Shown here: positions 12,747 to 25,400 of the stretch, piece by piece
Layout of the letters: every line of letters begins with the position of its first letter
Position numbering within the stretch: position 1 is the first letter of the stretch
Source of the DNA: Argentina anserina
Taxonomy: Eukaryota; Streptophyta; Magnoliopsida; Rosales; Rosaceae
DNA length: 64,000 nucleotides
Reading direction: 5' to 3'
Assembly: GCF_933775445.1 (NCBI RefSeq)
Contig: NC_065877.1
Span: 5,952,001 to 6,016,000 of the forward strand
Made by a program: the position numbers and the translations under genes
Notes under the pieces: generated by a model
Databases searched by the model: none
What the model was told of the DNA's origin: nothing
What the model saw: only the letters and a program-made list of their open reading frames with translations

Positions 12747-13905
12747 CCAGCGATGCTCATGGATAGGTTGGCGGTGAGCGGTTTGTCTTACCGAAATGGG
12801 TCTTGGGCTCCGGTGGCATGGATGGCACACGTCATCGGTAAGAGGTGGCGAAAGAGACTACGCTTCATTATTTAGGGTTGGGCTTCTGTGTCTGGGACTA
12901 GGCCTGGCCTCAAGAAAGCTCAGGTATGGGGCTGGGTTGTTGAACCTGGGGATGCTAATGGCCTCCATGCGGAGGCAAAGAGCGAGTAATTTTCATGCTT
13001 GCACCAGTATGATCCTCCCTTTCGTTTTTTTCTTTCGATTTACTAACATTGAGAGTATGTAAATTGATCCTCTTTGCTCGATATATTAGTATCTTTTGTC
13101 GTTAGATTAGAGGTGAGAGAGTTACTATGCTTTTGCTTTATATTAGTTTTCCGTTTTTCGTTTCGGACTTTTCAGACTTATTTGTATAATAAGCGCATTT
13201 TTACGTCTTTATTTGTTTTCTTAGTTGTTAACGTGTATGAGAGATGGTCTGTCATTTCTTGTATTTGATTTTTGTGATCGTGAAAGGGCTATGTCCAATG
13301 AAGTAACATTCATTCCCTTTAAAAGAAAAAAAAAGGACACTTGAGCTATTTGTGCCTATTGACAATCTTTTTCTTTTGGTTTCCCCCTCCTAATGTGGAA
13401 TAATTGCATATCTAGGCACATTGATATTTAATTACTTACCACAACAATAATTACAACAAAAATGTAGTAATTATTGAAGAAAGAACATTTTAAATTGAAC
13501 TCAAATATTCAACAATACATCAACATAACCCAAAACCTCTTGTTCGAAAATAAAAACATATCTCAAAACCCTTATTACATTCTCTCATGAACAATAGATC
13601 AACTCAACTCTTCATTCCATACAAAAGTCCATTAAGTGAGAGGAAGATATACTGAATATAAAAACTACTGGTTAGAAAAGTTTAAAGGAATTTCCTAAGA
13701 GAATAAACATGTCAATAATTTACCTGAATATACTCATGGTAAGTCACATTTCCTTGGCGTAAAGTTGAATTAAAGCCTGCCTAATAATTCTAACCAAAAT
13801 TCAGTCAAATCCTTCGAAAGCAAGATCAATAATTCTATTGACACCTATGATTTCAACATTTCTTCCAATCTCAAGCACTCTCCCAGAAGTATCAACATAC
13901 TAGAG

Positions 13906-14510
13906 TAGGCCTGTAAAATGGGCTGGGCTAGGCTGGCCCGATCCTAAAATATGAAGACCCATATACTACCCGACCCATGGCATTTTTGGCCCTAGGTGTA
14001 AAATGGGAAGGGCATAGCCAGCCCTATCACAATATGTGAAGCTCGAGCCCACTCTTTGGGCGGATAAAGTTTGAGCTTAAAAAGTCCGCCCATGGCCCGA
14101 TCTACATTTGGTCCGTGATTTTTAAATAATAAAATATTTGAGTGTTGATTTGAACGAAATTTGATAGAGATAAAAGTTGAACTCATGAACCTCTTCTTAT
14201 AAGAATAACACATTTGTCAATTGAACCAACAGACAATTAATTCTTAATATTTAATATTTTAAATCTAAAGGAGAAAAACCATTTATTACTAACATGTGTC
14301 GAGAATAGGTCGGGATACGGGTCAGCCCTATAATATACCATATTGGCAGGGCTTTGGGTCAGCCCAAGGCTTGAAAAGTATTGCCCATACCCTACAATTT
14401 CAAAACGGGCATAGTAAAATCCAATTTGGGCCGAGCTGGCCCACAGCCCAATTTTTAAGGCTAAATTTGGGTATGCCTATCGATTACCCTGGGCTTAATT
14501 TACATGCATG
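13906..14510. mobile_element. hAT-like non-autonomous element 2, nested in the CACTA element
   Basis: 605 bases beginning TAGGCCTGTAAAATGGGC; the other end read inward is CATGCATGTAAATTAAGCCC. It is flanked by near-identical 8-mers TACTAGAG (13898-13905) and TATTAGAG (14511-14518), 7 of 8 matching. Inside are repeated GGGCTGG/CCAGCCC words in both orientations. The right tip has decayed, so the exact end is less certain than for element 1. Confidence 0.65.
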
Positions 14511-15890
14511 TATTAGAGCCGGTCTCAAAGAAAAGAAAAAAGAAAAAAAATGTTCCAGGATTCCATGAGCAGCCCAAACTCCCAAAGACATTACAAAAGG
14601 AAGCTAAATAAATAAAAAATAGCACATTTTCAATTAAGAGCCAAACCTTCCAAGTATCTTTACTGATGTATTCACAAGAAGTCTTGCTAATACGACCCGA
14701 TTGTGTGGAAAACTCTGTCAAACACATCAGGATGACCATAACGCATGCCGACCCTGTAATTACTTGGGATCAGTTTCAAGCAACAACTCGATCTTAACAA
14801 TCAAAAGATAATGAAATACTAATATGTTAATTGACATAACTAAAATGGACTTACTTCAAGGGATTTGAAAATAACCACTGAGCTAGTGTTACAAAGGCAC
14901 ATGTATGACATAAGAGATAAAAATATGTCTACTCATGGGTTAAAGAAATAAATTATGTTGAATTCTTCATGATGAGTAATTCACTGATAATAAATTAAGC
15001 ACTTATGTACTATCTAAATATACTTTATGTGAATGTTACAAACTAAATTAATCGCTACGAAATGAAACTATAATGCGGTTAGCAATTACCAAGTAGATTA
15101 CATGCATGACTTTCCACTTGATAGTTTACACTTTAGAAGCAGGACATATTTTCCTACAATGCCAAAACTACAATAGAAACCTAATATGTATATGCAGTAA
15201 GGTTCCCCATGTCAGAATCCAATTAATACTTCATAATTACATAGCCCTCTGATCACAAGATCAATGCGAGTGAGATTAACAAAACCATAGCAATGACCAC
15301 CAACGAATTAACATATGTCTAATCAAACAAGGTTAGCAGACAAAGTATTACCCATTCAAACGAGAATTTAAGATAATTTCTAGTTCTCGATGGCATCATG
15401 GCAATTGGAGGCAAATCAGACACTACACTGAGGAGCCGGTACAACATACCATCTCCACCTGCAACCTATCAATTTCAACTGCATATCATTTAAATATAAC
15501 ATAACAAATTCAATGTTATTTCAAACGCACACACAATGTTATTTGGAAAACACCATGAAATGATACCTTCAAAAATGTTTTTCATAAAACGTCATGCTTT
15601 AGATGTCATTGATCTATATATTTGTAGTAGTGCAAGGGAATAGCAACGACGTCGTCGTTGAGGGCCGGAGGTCGGAGACAAAGAAGGATGGTCGCCATTG
15701 AAGTGGGAGGTCTCAGAGGGTCAGAGGCAAACGGAGGAGAGAGATTTGCCTCTCAATATGGAGCCTGAAGAGAGTATTCTAGTATTCTACTATTTGTCTC
15801 GGAAAAGCAATGATATCCTACCACTTAAATATATATTTTATGTAGTTTAGGAACATATATAAATATCTAAATATGAGAGTGGATATAATT

Positions 15891-16412
15891 TAGGGCTGTA
15901 AACGGTTCCAAAAACAGCTAAAAATAGGTGGAACCGTAAACCGAATCGTGTTATTTAAATGGTTCGGTTCTTGTTTTTTTTCAGAATATGAACCGTTTGG
16001 TTCGGTTTCTAACGGTTCCATGACGGTTCCAGTTCCAAAACGGTTCCAAAAAAATTGTCTTAAATTCAAGACTGATGTTAGTTTGAGCATATCATACTTA
16101 TATCTGGTGACAAGAAATGTGGGAAGATTGATAATTCGAGACAAGATAATTCCAAACCAGGGCATAGTTTCTGTCATCCACCAAATGGAGTATAACTAGT
16201 ACTTTAGTTTAAAGCAATTTCTCCCTTTTGCAAACGGTTCTAAACGGTTCCTATACATTTTAGATTTTAGAACCGAACCGAACCAAACTATTTTAAAAAC
16301 GGTTCGGTTCTACTGTATAACTTCATTTTTTTTCTAGGAATCGAACTGAACTGCTGTTAAACGGTTCGGTCCCAACGGTTCTTTCAGGAACCGGAACCGA
16401 TTAACAGCCCTA
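15891..16412. mobile_element. hAT-like non-autonomous element 3, nested in the CACTA element
   Basis: 522 bases with termini TAGGGCTGTAAACGGTTCC and, inward from the right, TAGGGCTGTTAATCGGTTCC. Flanking 8-mers ATATAATT (15883-15890) and ATATAACT (16413-16420) match at 7 of 8. Many GGTTCGGTTC / GAACCGAACC words form subterminal inverted repeats. No coding capacity. Confidence 0.75.
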
Positions 16413-16606
16413 ATATAACTAAAGTGTTTAGAGACACAAAAGTGTGTTTTTTGCATATATAGAGACACATGATTTGTGTCAAATATATATTGAAAGACAC
16501 AATCTAACATATGTCCTCAAATGCAAAAATATAGGGACGCTTGTTTATTTATTTTTAAATTAAATATCCCCTTAGTGAATATCCCCTTATTTAATTTCTA
16601 ATAGTG

Positions 16607-17862
16607 AATTTACACTCCTTTATTATAACATATCATAATCTAGATAATGTTCCTTGTCCGATCTCCAGTACGTAGCTCAAACCAATTCTGAATCATTATT
16701 TTAAATTTCGAGTACTGATGTTGATGCGTGGATGCTCGTTCACGGCTGCCCCTTTGGTCTGTGCAGAGGACATCTTTGGCCGCCCATACATTGGATTTGT
16801 CCGCATCAAAAAAGCTTTGCGCGGTAATTAACAATTTCTGATTTTCTCAGAGCATTTCTGCATGATTACATGTGATGTGAACTGCATGCACAAAAATCAA
16901 ACCCTAGCTAAGTGGCACGGCTCTCAAAACCTAATTCTGCCCTCTAAAATTTCTCACTCTTATATCTTAGTCGGCAAGTCCTTATAGAGAAATTTTTATA
17001 TGTCGACCTCCGAAAAAAATATCACCAATCAACACAGTGTTATCTCTTCTCCACCAAAAATGGAGATCCAAAATTGATGATCGAGTTTTTTTTTTTGCCA
17101 TCATTCATTCATTTGTAAGCTAATTCGTTTTCAAAATTGATGAGCTAATTAAGTCTCCATATAACGAGAGCTTGACTAAAGGAGCTTATTCAGAATACAA
17201 GGTTCACTTGAACCCACTAATTTGCACTAACATAATTTAGTTAGTCAACCAACTGCATACAAAAAAAAAGCAGTAAAAGACTATCTTAATTTGAGAGACA
17301 GTGGGGACACAAAAACCTGAAAGAAGTGTGAGAGATTTTTATTATGATTTTCCATCAATAAGTATTGAAGAATCAACGTCTCCTCATATCTTAATTAACC
17401 AAAGCTTTACAACACAATCGCAGCACCTCCATCAAGCCGTAACATCAATAGCAAACCCAAAAATAAAAATTCATCAAAACTTGCAGGAATCCCAAACTAC
17501 TTTCAAATTTGCAGAAATCTTTTGATGGCTCTGAAACCCCTTCTGGCTCTCTGATAATTATTAAGCACAAGAATTCATGGGTTTTTATGGTGACCCATAC
17601 TAAAATTCTCCTCCACTTTGTGATTTACGAGTTCATTTTGGTTATAATTTAGTTGATTCTCGTTTTGCTTTTTTCTGCTCTTCCTCATTTTTCGACGTGG
17701 ATGGCTATCGATCTTGGCTTTTCCCGGGCTTCTTTCTCATTTTTCTTGCGTTGTAGTCGAGAACTCTTTTACAAAGCTCGTCAGTAATCACAGGGGCATC
17801 TTATCGATCTCTCAAACCAACCCAACGAAGTCTTCGATTGTTCATGAAATGCTCCCAGATCT
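16607..17862. other. Intergenic DNA between CACTA element and palindromic MITE
   Basis: AT-rich sequence of about 1.25 kb. The part up to 16815 resumes the region interrupted by the CACTA element. No gene, terminal repeat or RNA was recognised; short open frames lack splice or homology support. Confidence 0.35.
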
Positions 17863-18054
17863 CACTACAATAAAATGGGGCAAATGCCACATTTATTTAC
17901 TATTTGAAGTGTAGCCAATAGAAGTGTGGCTTATGATGTCACTAGAGATTAAATGTGACTTTTCTTCTATTTGCCACATTTAATCTCTAGTGACATCATC
18001 AACCACACTTCTAATAGTAAATAAATGTGGCATTTGCCCCATTTTATTGTAGTG
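17863..18054. mobile_element. Palindromic CACTA-type MITE, copy A
   Basis: 192 bases beginning CACTACAATAAAATGGGG and ending as its reverse complement. The arms match almost perfectly for about 45 bases, and the rest folds as a near-complete hairpin around TCTAGTGACATCA-type segments. A 3-bp target duplication TCT flanks it (17860-17862 and 18055-18057). It is closely related to the copy in intron 1 of CAX copy 2. The strong dyad could yield a hairpin transcript; that is inference. Confidence 0.85.
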
Positions 18055-21000
18055 TCTAATTTAATGTTTTTTTTTACAATTTGACTAGATTTTCTTGTTT
18101 TAGTCTTTTTTTAACGACGTCAATTTTGGTGTTAGTGTCATAAAAAGACAAAATATTTATTGTCTGAGATTAAATAAATATTTTGGTGTTAGATTAAATA
18201 AATGGCTGAGATTGCATAATATTTATTGGTGCAAATGGACTACCTTGAATAAGTTTCCCTATCCAAACGTGGTAATTAGCTCATGACAAAATAAGCCTTC
18301 ATTTGGACGTCGTCGCGTCATCAATGTATATGATAATATGATAATGATGTGAATCAACTAGCTAGCTCGTGTCCAAATCTTCCGTATAAAACTTCCGTAC
18401 TCTTGATTAACCCACTCTTTGACGCCACAAGCCGTCGTGGTGTCTTCTTTGACACAAGTTTCTACCTAAATATCGTACGTAGATGCTATATGCAGATCCG
18501 ATCCAAACTCCATTATAAGTTTGTTTTTTTTTTGTATGGAAGCCCTAATTAACTTGAAGTATAGTTGATCTTGTTGTACATATATAATGCATATGTTACC
18601 AACTTTCTAGTTGAACAGTTGAACCCGTGCAATGCAGAAACGGCCAAGCCGAAGTTACTGATTCATTAATTCTACCAGAACTAATACTGTTAATATGTAA
18701 GAGCTCCAAGTATATTTTTTTTGATCGATTTCATATCTAGAGAAACATACATTCTTTCAAAACACTTGCATATAAGGAGCGAGGCCTCAATCGTTCATGA
18801 CCAGTAAGCTAATGAGATTAGCTAAACCGTGCATCTGTTTCACTCTGACAAATATAATCAAGTTAGACACCTTCTAGCCATGCATATATGATTATATAGT
18901 TCGGATACTTTTCCGAACTATATATTTCCGAATCGATCGTCCGTTTTTACACTGATATTTCTTGACAATGAAGATGATGTATTTAATTACTACAGTAAAA
19001 GTTGGTCGATTGTAAAGGCGTCTTAATTAAGAAGCTGATGCTTTGTGGAATACCATACGGAAGAGTGTACTATATATAGCTACAAACACAGAAGAGATCG
19101 AAGATCAACATCAAAGTGATCAAACTATGCAACATGCAAATCAAAACGACACATTTCAAAATCTACGTCTATTTTTATGAAATCAATGATTTTGCCAAGT
19201 AGCTCAGGATACGTCAGAGAGAAACTTCGCCGAAGTTTCATGGCAGCTCAATTATTTGTCTGCCCACAACTGCAGTTCCTTTCAATGATTAATTACCAAA
19301 TCATACAAACGAGCAGTGTCCATTTCCGGCCGTAACATGCACGTTGTTGGAGCTAATACGCCGGTTGATGAAGCTTCGTGGAAGCTGATCAGTCTTAACT
19401 CTAGCTAGAGTTAGTGAGACAGATGTTCGCATGTGGGGGCATTTATAACTGACTTGCTCTAACTGGGTACACGTATCAATATATATGTGTGTGTGGTCTC
19501 TATATTGCAGTACGTACGCGCGAAAATATATGTATATCCTACTGGAGCTATCTACAATAATACGATGAAACATCTGGAGGAGCCACAGCTCTATTATATA
19601 GAGCATATATAGTTGGAGTCATACGATCGATCCATTATAGATAGTATTGAAGAGGATAGGAACAAAGTTCCTGGATCTCTTTAATTCCTTCACCGGCCAA
19701 TTTCTAACAAAGGCCGTAAAACTTCGCAAACAAAAACAAAACCAGCGCATTGGAAGTTTATATGGTTCGTGATGAAGAATTACCGATTGATATGGTTCAT
19801 GAGATGGCCGACGTACTTGATGCAACTTATACGTACCTACCTATCGATGGAGACTGCATCGATCTGTTATACAAGATCGACAATAAATCTATGAGTTGAG
19901 AGACAAAGATTAGCATGATGTCGAAATGGCACCTTAAAACCTCAGTGCGCAGCTCATTCTGGCTAATCTATTTTTACTGCTTCAAGTACGTCAACGGTGG
20001 CTTGCCTAGCTAGCTAGATCTATAGTGAGGTCGTATAAGCTAGCTAGATTTTGAAAGCAACTTGCAACCATAGAAGATATGTCAGATCGATATGTATAAA
20101 TGAAGACGTACGATGCATGCCTGAAAGAGTAGGGTTGATTTTGAACATAAATAATGAACATATATATAATGCAGGCTGCTAATAATTAAGATGTAACATG
20201 AACAAATTGATTACAATTATAAACCATATAAGCAACTCTGAAGAAGAACTACTTCAACCAACCTTGAGTAGTATAGTAAAACTAAAACCCTTTCGAAGCT
20301 GGATAGACGGAAATATATGCATGCAACTAAGTGGGAGTTTGATAAAAAAAAAAACTAAGTGGGAGTTTGGCACAACTGACGACCTAAATCTCAGAATATA
20401 TATAGTAGGCACAGGGAATGTAAATTTGTCCTTCGGTACTACACCTATTACCGCACGAAGTTTCTTTCTACCTTCCCTACTTTGGAACTTTTGCATCTCG
20501 AATATTTCGTAGTTTCGTACAGGACCACCTAAAATCTCGGTATTCTTAAGTTATGATTAGAGATCGGTATCAATCGTAAAACGTAGAATGACACTACTAG
20601 CAAAAATTAACTCTCATACTGATTTTACTCACACTGATTGTCATAAATCTGTGTGAAATACCAACTCACACAGTTAACCGTGTGAAATGAGTATATGTGG
20701 GTCCATACACAATCTCTAAACTAATAATAACTACAAAATCAGTTTGCAAAAAAAAAAATACACAAAAATCTGTGTTATAAGAAAACACATAAATAACAGT
20801 GCATATAAACTATATTATATGAGCGAGTCATGAACCGGCTTAATTTCTGGATTGCTTTTTTGCTCATACTCTCCATGTGAGCGAGTCATTGCTATCTGAG
20901 CGCGCTGTGCGCATGCCGTAATTTAAGCAATGAAAACAAAGCATAACCGCCCGATTGTTTGTACCACGTCCTAAAAAATATCAGGTTTTCAAGATTAGAA

Positions 21001-22465
21001 TGAGTGGGTTGCTGCGAAGGTTCCTATAGCTGCTGGCGAGTGATATACCTGGCTTCTTAATCAATTGATTCATTTGTTTGTTTGATATAAATGATGACAG
21101 TCGATGACATGATTCATTTGCTTCTTATATATACCTGGCTTCTTATCAATTTTGTGATCACTAGGGATTAATCTATTATACATTTGATGCATGTTATATA
21201 TTTTATATCTGACGGTTGACAACTGATATTATTTTTAGTCTCTACTCATAAAATAATATCGACCGTCAGATATGAGTTGTATAACATGCATCAATGCATC
21301 AATATATTTTTTAGCTCTCAAACTGGAATTTTTTGTTAGTTTGAATGTTTTTTCCCTAAATTTTAAATTATGTGGTAATAAACTATATAGTCTTTCTTTC
21401 CCTTATTTGTCTTCTACGGGCTTTGCCAGAATTCCTCCGGGAACTGATTGTGCGAGTGAAGTTTAATTATATACTGCTGAAATGGCTATCCTTGGCTTGA
21501 CGTCAATATATAGATATGTGTGTATTTGTTTGTTTACGGGAGGAAGTAATACCGATTCATCACCACAGTCACGAGTGAATGAATATATATAACTATATAG
21601 TTACAACATGCACGTACGTACAGATATTGTGACTTACATCAGCTAGAACACGTACACCTTGTAAGGGAAGTAATTCATCACTACATAATGAAGATCGACT
21701 TGAAAGTTGAAACCTAGTACAATCTTCTTCTTTATTTTTTTATATTTTTTTAACCCTAGTACGATTAGCGCTCAAGTCACAGTTTCATCAATTCTTTTTA
21801 CATCCACCAAATTTTATCTCACTACAAATCTACACTAGTACGTACTTGAAGATAAAGAGGATCAATTTGGATATGTGGTTTACACAATGAAGGATTTCGG
21901 ATATGTCGATCATCAGCATTGCGTGCACAACTGACCTGAGTTAAAAAATAATAATAACACAAATGAAAACATATACATTAATTTCATAACCAGGGAACCT
22001 GGTTAACTTCCTGCGTGCCCGCATTGAAATATTGCATTGTCATGATTAAGCCATATTTTCTTCCTATTAAGAAATCTTACCTGATTTCTCCATTAATATC
22101 TAAATGTTTACTTTTATTGTTACCTACCATATTGATAATTCCTGGTTGATAATATCCTGAGATTTTTTTTCAGTCTGGTTTTTGCTATATATTAACGTGG
22201 CACAGTGAACCAATTAAGAGATCGAAGACCCGAAAGGAAAAAAAAGAAAGAAAAGAAAAATGAAACTTCGAGGAAGCAACTCACTTGAATTGCCACTCTC
22301 GCACCAATATGCCTATTTAAACTGTATAATCCTCACCCCATATTTGCATCTGATTCAGAGAAATAGCTGCGTACCTCCTAGTATTACTACCCCTGATTGT
22401 CTTCTTCTATTCTTTCTGTTCTGTAAACCTTTCCTTTGTCCTAATTAACCTGGTGTTGCATTAAG
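18055..22465. other. Gene-poor DNA upstream of CAX copy 2
   Basis: About 4.4 kb of AT-rich DNA. Visible items are an exact 17-base direct repeat (AACTAAGTGGGAGTTTG) near 20325-20367, an isolated CACTA-like tip at 20592 with TCACAC/GTGTGA words after it, and the MITE-like dyad at 21180-21299. No gene with splice or family support was recognised. The last few hundred bases should hold the CAX copy 2 promoter and 5' UTR. Confidence 0.35.
21180..21299. repeat. MITE-like inverted repeat
   Basis: The left arm at 21180-21235 contains TGATGCATGTTATA and ATATCTGACGGT; the right arm at 21246-21299 contains the reverse complements ACCGTCAGATAT and TATAACATGCATCA. The arms are about 50 bases with scattered mismatches around a roughly 10-base centre. 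No target duplication was settled. Confidence 0.6.
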
Positions 22466-25400
22466 ATGGCTTCGAACCAAGAACCATGGCTGTTGGAAAA
22501 TGGCAACATAAAGGTCCTAACCAAAGAGCACCGGAAGAAGTCCGCTCACAACAGGTCCTCCACTTCACTGAGGAAGAAGTCCGATCGCACCCTCGTTTCC
22601 AAAATTCCGTGTTCACTTCTTAGACAATTCCTGGCCAATCTTCAGGAGGTTATTTTGGGTACCAAACTCTCAATTCTATTCCCTGCCATCCCGGCAGCCA
22701 TTGTGGCCGACTCTTTTGGCTTTGGAAGAGTGAGTACTAACCCTAATTAATCCTTGATCGCTAGGGTTGCAATGAAACAGTGACCTGATAAACATTATGT
22801 GTTGTTATATATATATACACATCAGATAATATATGGTCTGAAAAACTGAGTGCTATTTGATTATTCCGATGAAAGAATGTTATGTTATTTAATTGTAAAT
22901 TTAACCGTAATTTAAGAGTAACACTCTTATATAATTATAATTTTCAAAATTAAAAATAAAAATTGATTAATTACATACATTTTTGATTCATTTCCGCTAC
23001 AACAAAATGGGTCAAATGTCACATTTATTTACTATTAAAATTATAGTCAATAGAGGTGTGGCCGATGATGTCACTAGAGATTAAATGTGGTTTTCCTTCT
23101 ATTAGCTACATTTAATTTCTAGTGACATTATCAACCACACTTCTATTAGCTACACTTCCAATAATAAATAAATGTGGCATTTGCCTCATTTTGTTGTAGT
23201 GTTCCTAATCTTTTTTTTCCGATGGAGTCATTTACTATGACCTTGATTATGATTAAGTATCTGATTATATATTTACCGCATGAATATACAGCCTTGGGTT
23301 TTCGCGCTTAGCCTAATTGGACTAATGCCACTAGCAGAACGTGTCAGTTTTCTCACCGAGTAAGTGCAATTTTTTATATCATTAGTTGACTACTTTGTAA
23401 TCGCCAGTAATCATGCATTCATGCATGCATTAACATTGACGGCAATATTAATTCTGATTATTTTTTCATTTTCCGAATTCCGTAATTGCAGACAAATTGC
23501 TTATTTCACTGGTCCAACAGGTATTTTTCTTTCTTTTCCTTAAAAGGATTATTACATTAGGTATGGTAAACGATTAATTGATTTAATCTAGAGGTGGCAA
23601 ATGGGTCGGAAAGCCAGAACCTAGCACGGGCCCGGTCTGTTAAAAATCGGCCCGGCACGGTCCGAGTTTGTTATTGTAATGAGCCGGGTCGAGATATATT
23701 AACTCATGGGTCTGGTTTTGTCCGAGCCTGGTACGACCCGAGTACGATAAATTTATCGGCCGGCCCGTTAAACACATAATTTTATATTATTTATATGAAT
23801 TTTTAAATCATTGTCATTATGAGATTTGAATATTAGACCATTTAAATTAATTTTTTTGATTATTTCATTATTTTAACCACAATATTTCACAAATATTATT
23901 AAAGTAGTAAAAAAGTCATTATTTTAACATACGTAACGTTTTAGAAATAAGATTATGATATATATTGTAATATACTATTTATTTTACTATTCTAGATAGT
24001 TATATAAAATAAATATTCTAATCATATAATTTATATTTTATTTTAATTATGTCTTATAATGCTAATGGGCCGTGCCGCTTCTTGGCCCAGCACAGGCCCG
24101 AGTCCGGCCTGACATAGTTTGGATCGTGGGCCGGGATGAGCTTAGTATTTAAGAAAATGGGCCGGTTCGACTCCGACACGATAAATAAATGGGTGACACG
24201 AGCACAATTTTGACCCGCTTAAAATTGGCCGGGCTGCCCCGTTTGACTACTCTAATTTAATAAGTACTGATTTGCTTCATAAATTTACAGTTGGAGGGCT
24301 TCTCAACGCGACATGTGGCAACGCCACCGAGCTGATTATAGCCGTCTTTGCTCTAAACCAGCGCAAAATCGCAGTGGTGAAGTATTCCCTTCTGGGATCG
24401 ATACTCTCCAACCTTCTCCTAGTCCTCGGCACGTCTCTCTTCTGCGGTGGCATTTATAACTTGAAAAAGGAACAAAAATATGACAGGGTAAGTAGATCAT
24501 GAGGCCCTATGTCCTCATCACGAGTAGGGTACTGTTTATATCATCGATGCGAATTCTGATGTTTTGTTTTTACACAGAGACAAGCCGATGTGAACTCTTC
24601 AATGCTGCTGCTGGCGCTGCTGTGTCACTTGCTGCCACTGCTCTTCACTTACGCCGCAGAAGCATCAGTGGCCACGGCGGTCCCCACGCTCCATCTGTCG
24701 AGAGCTAGCAGCGTTGTGATGCTGATTGCTTACGCTGCCTACATTGTTTTCCAGCTCTGGACTCACCGCGAGTTATTTGAATCTGAAGATGTAATTGAAC
24801 TAGCTAATTAATTAGTTGATAAGTCGATCAATATCAATTGTGTATGAATGTCGAGTCATTTTGTGTTTTGATAAAAGATTAGTACTGATTATTTGTTGTC
24901 CACGGTTTTAGGAATCGGACAACGATGATGTTGCTGAGGAAGAAGCGGCTGTGATTGGATTCTGGAGTGGTTTTGTGTGGTTGGTTGGAATGACTGGAGT
25001 CATAGCTTTGTTGTCTGAGTATGTAGTCGGAACCATTGAGGTAATAGTTCAGTCCTCACAAGATTGTTTGAAGTTATATATATAGCTTATTCATTGATTG
25101 ATATTATTGTCATATCAATGACCAAGTGATTTGATGATCGATGAACAGGAAGCATCTGATTCTTGGGGGTTGTCTGTGAGCTTCATCAGCATAATCTTGC
25201 TGCCTATTGTTGGCAATGCAGCAGAACATGCAGGAGCTGTGATTTTTGCTTTCAAGAACAAGCTGGTAGGAAATTTATGCCTCACATTTTATTTTGAGAT
25301 TATTGATCTCCATTTGTTTGATTTTATAAACGTAGAGTTTAGTAACTGATGAACAATCTCCTTACATATATATAATTGTGTATTTCTATTGATAATACTG

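Larger units (their letters stand above)
11398..16606. mobile_element. Non-autonomous CACTA (En/Spm) element with three nested insertions
   Basis: The left end reads CACTACAAAATATATGG and the right end finishes TTTCTAATAGTG, the CACTA/TAGTG termini. A 3-bp target duplication, AAT, lies on both sides (11395-11397 and 16607-16609), as expected for this superfamily. Beyond the tips both ends carry a related AAGGGGAYATT block and many short subterminal copies of a GACACA/TGTGTC word (for example 11460-11520 and 16431-16503), a CACTA hallmark. No transposase frame was seen. Removing the three hAT-like insertions and their duplications leaves about 3.2 kb. Subterminal divergence suggests an old copy. 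Termini confident, the single-element reading fairly so. Confidence 0.78.

Noticed and set aside
20592..20830. CACTA-like tip (CACTACTAGCAAAA) with TCACAC/GTGTGA words
   Set aside because: No matching TAGTG end with a 3-bp duplication was found downstream, so a complete element cannot be supported.
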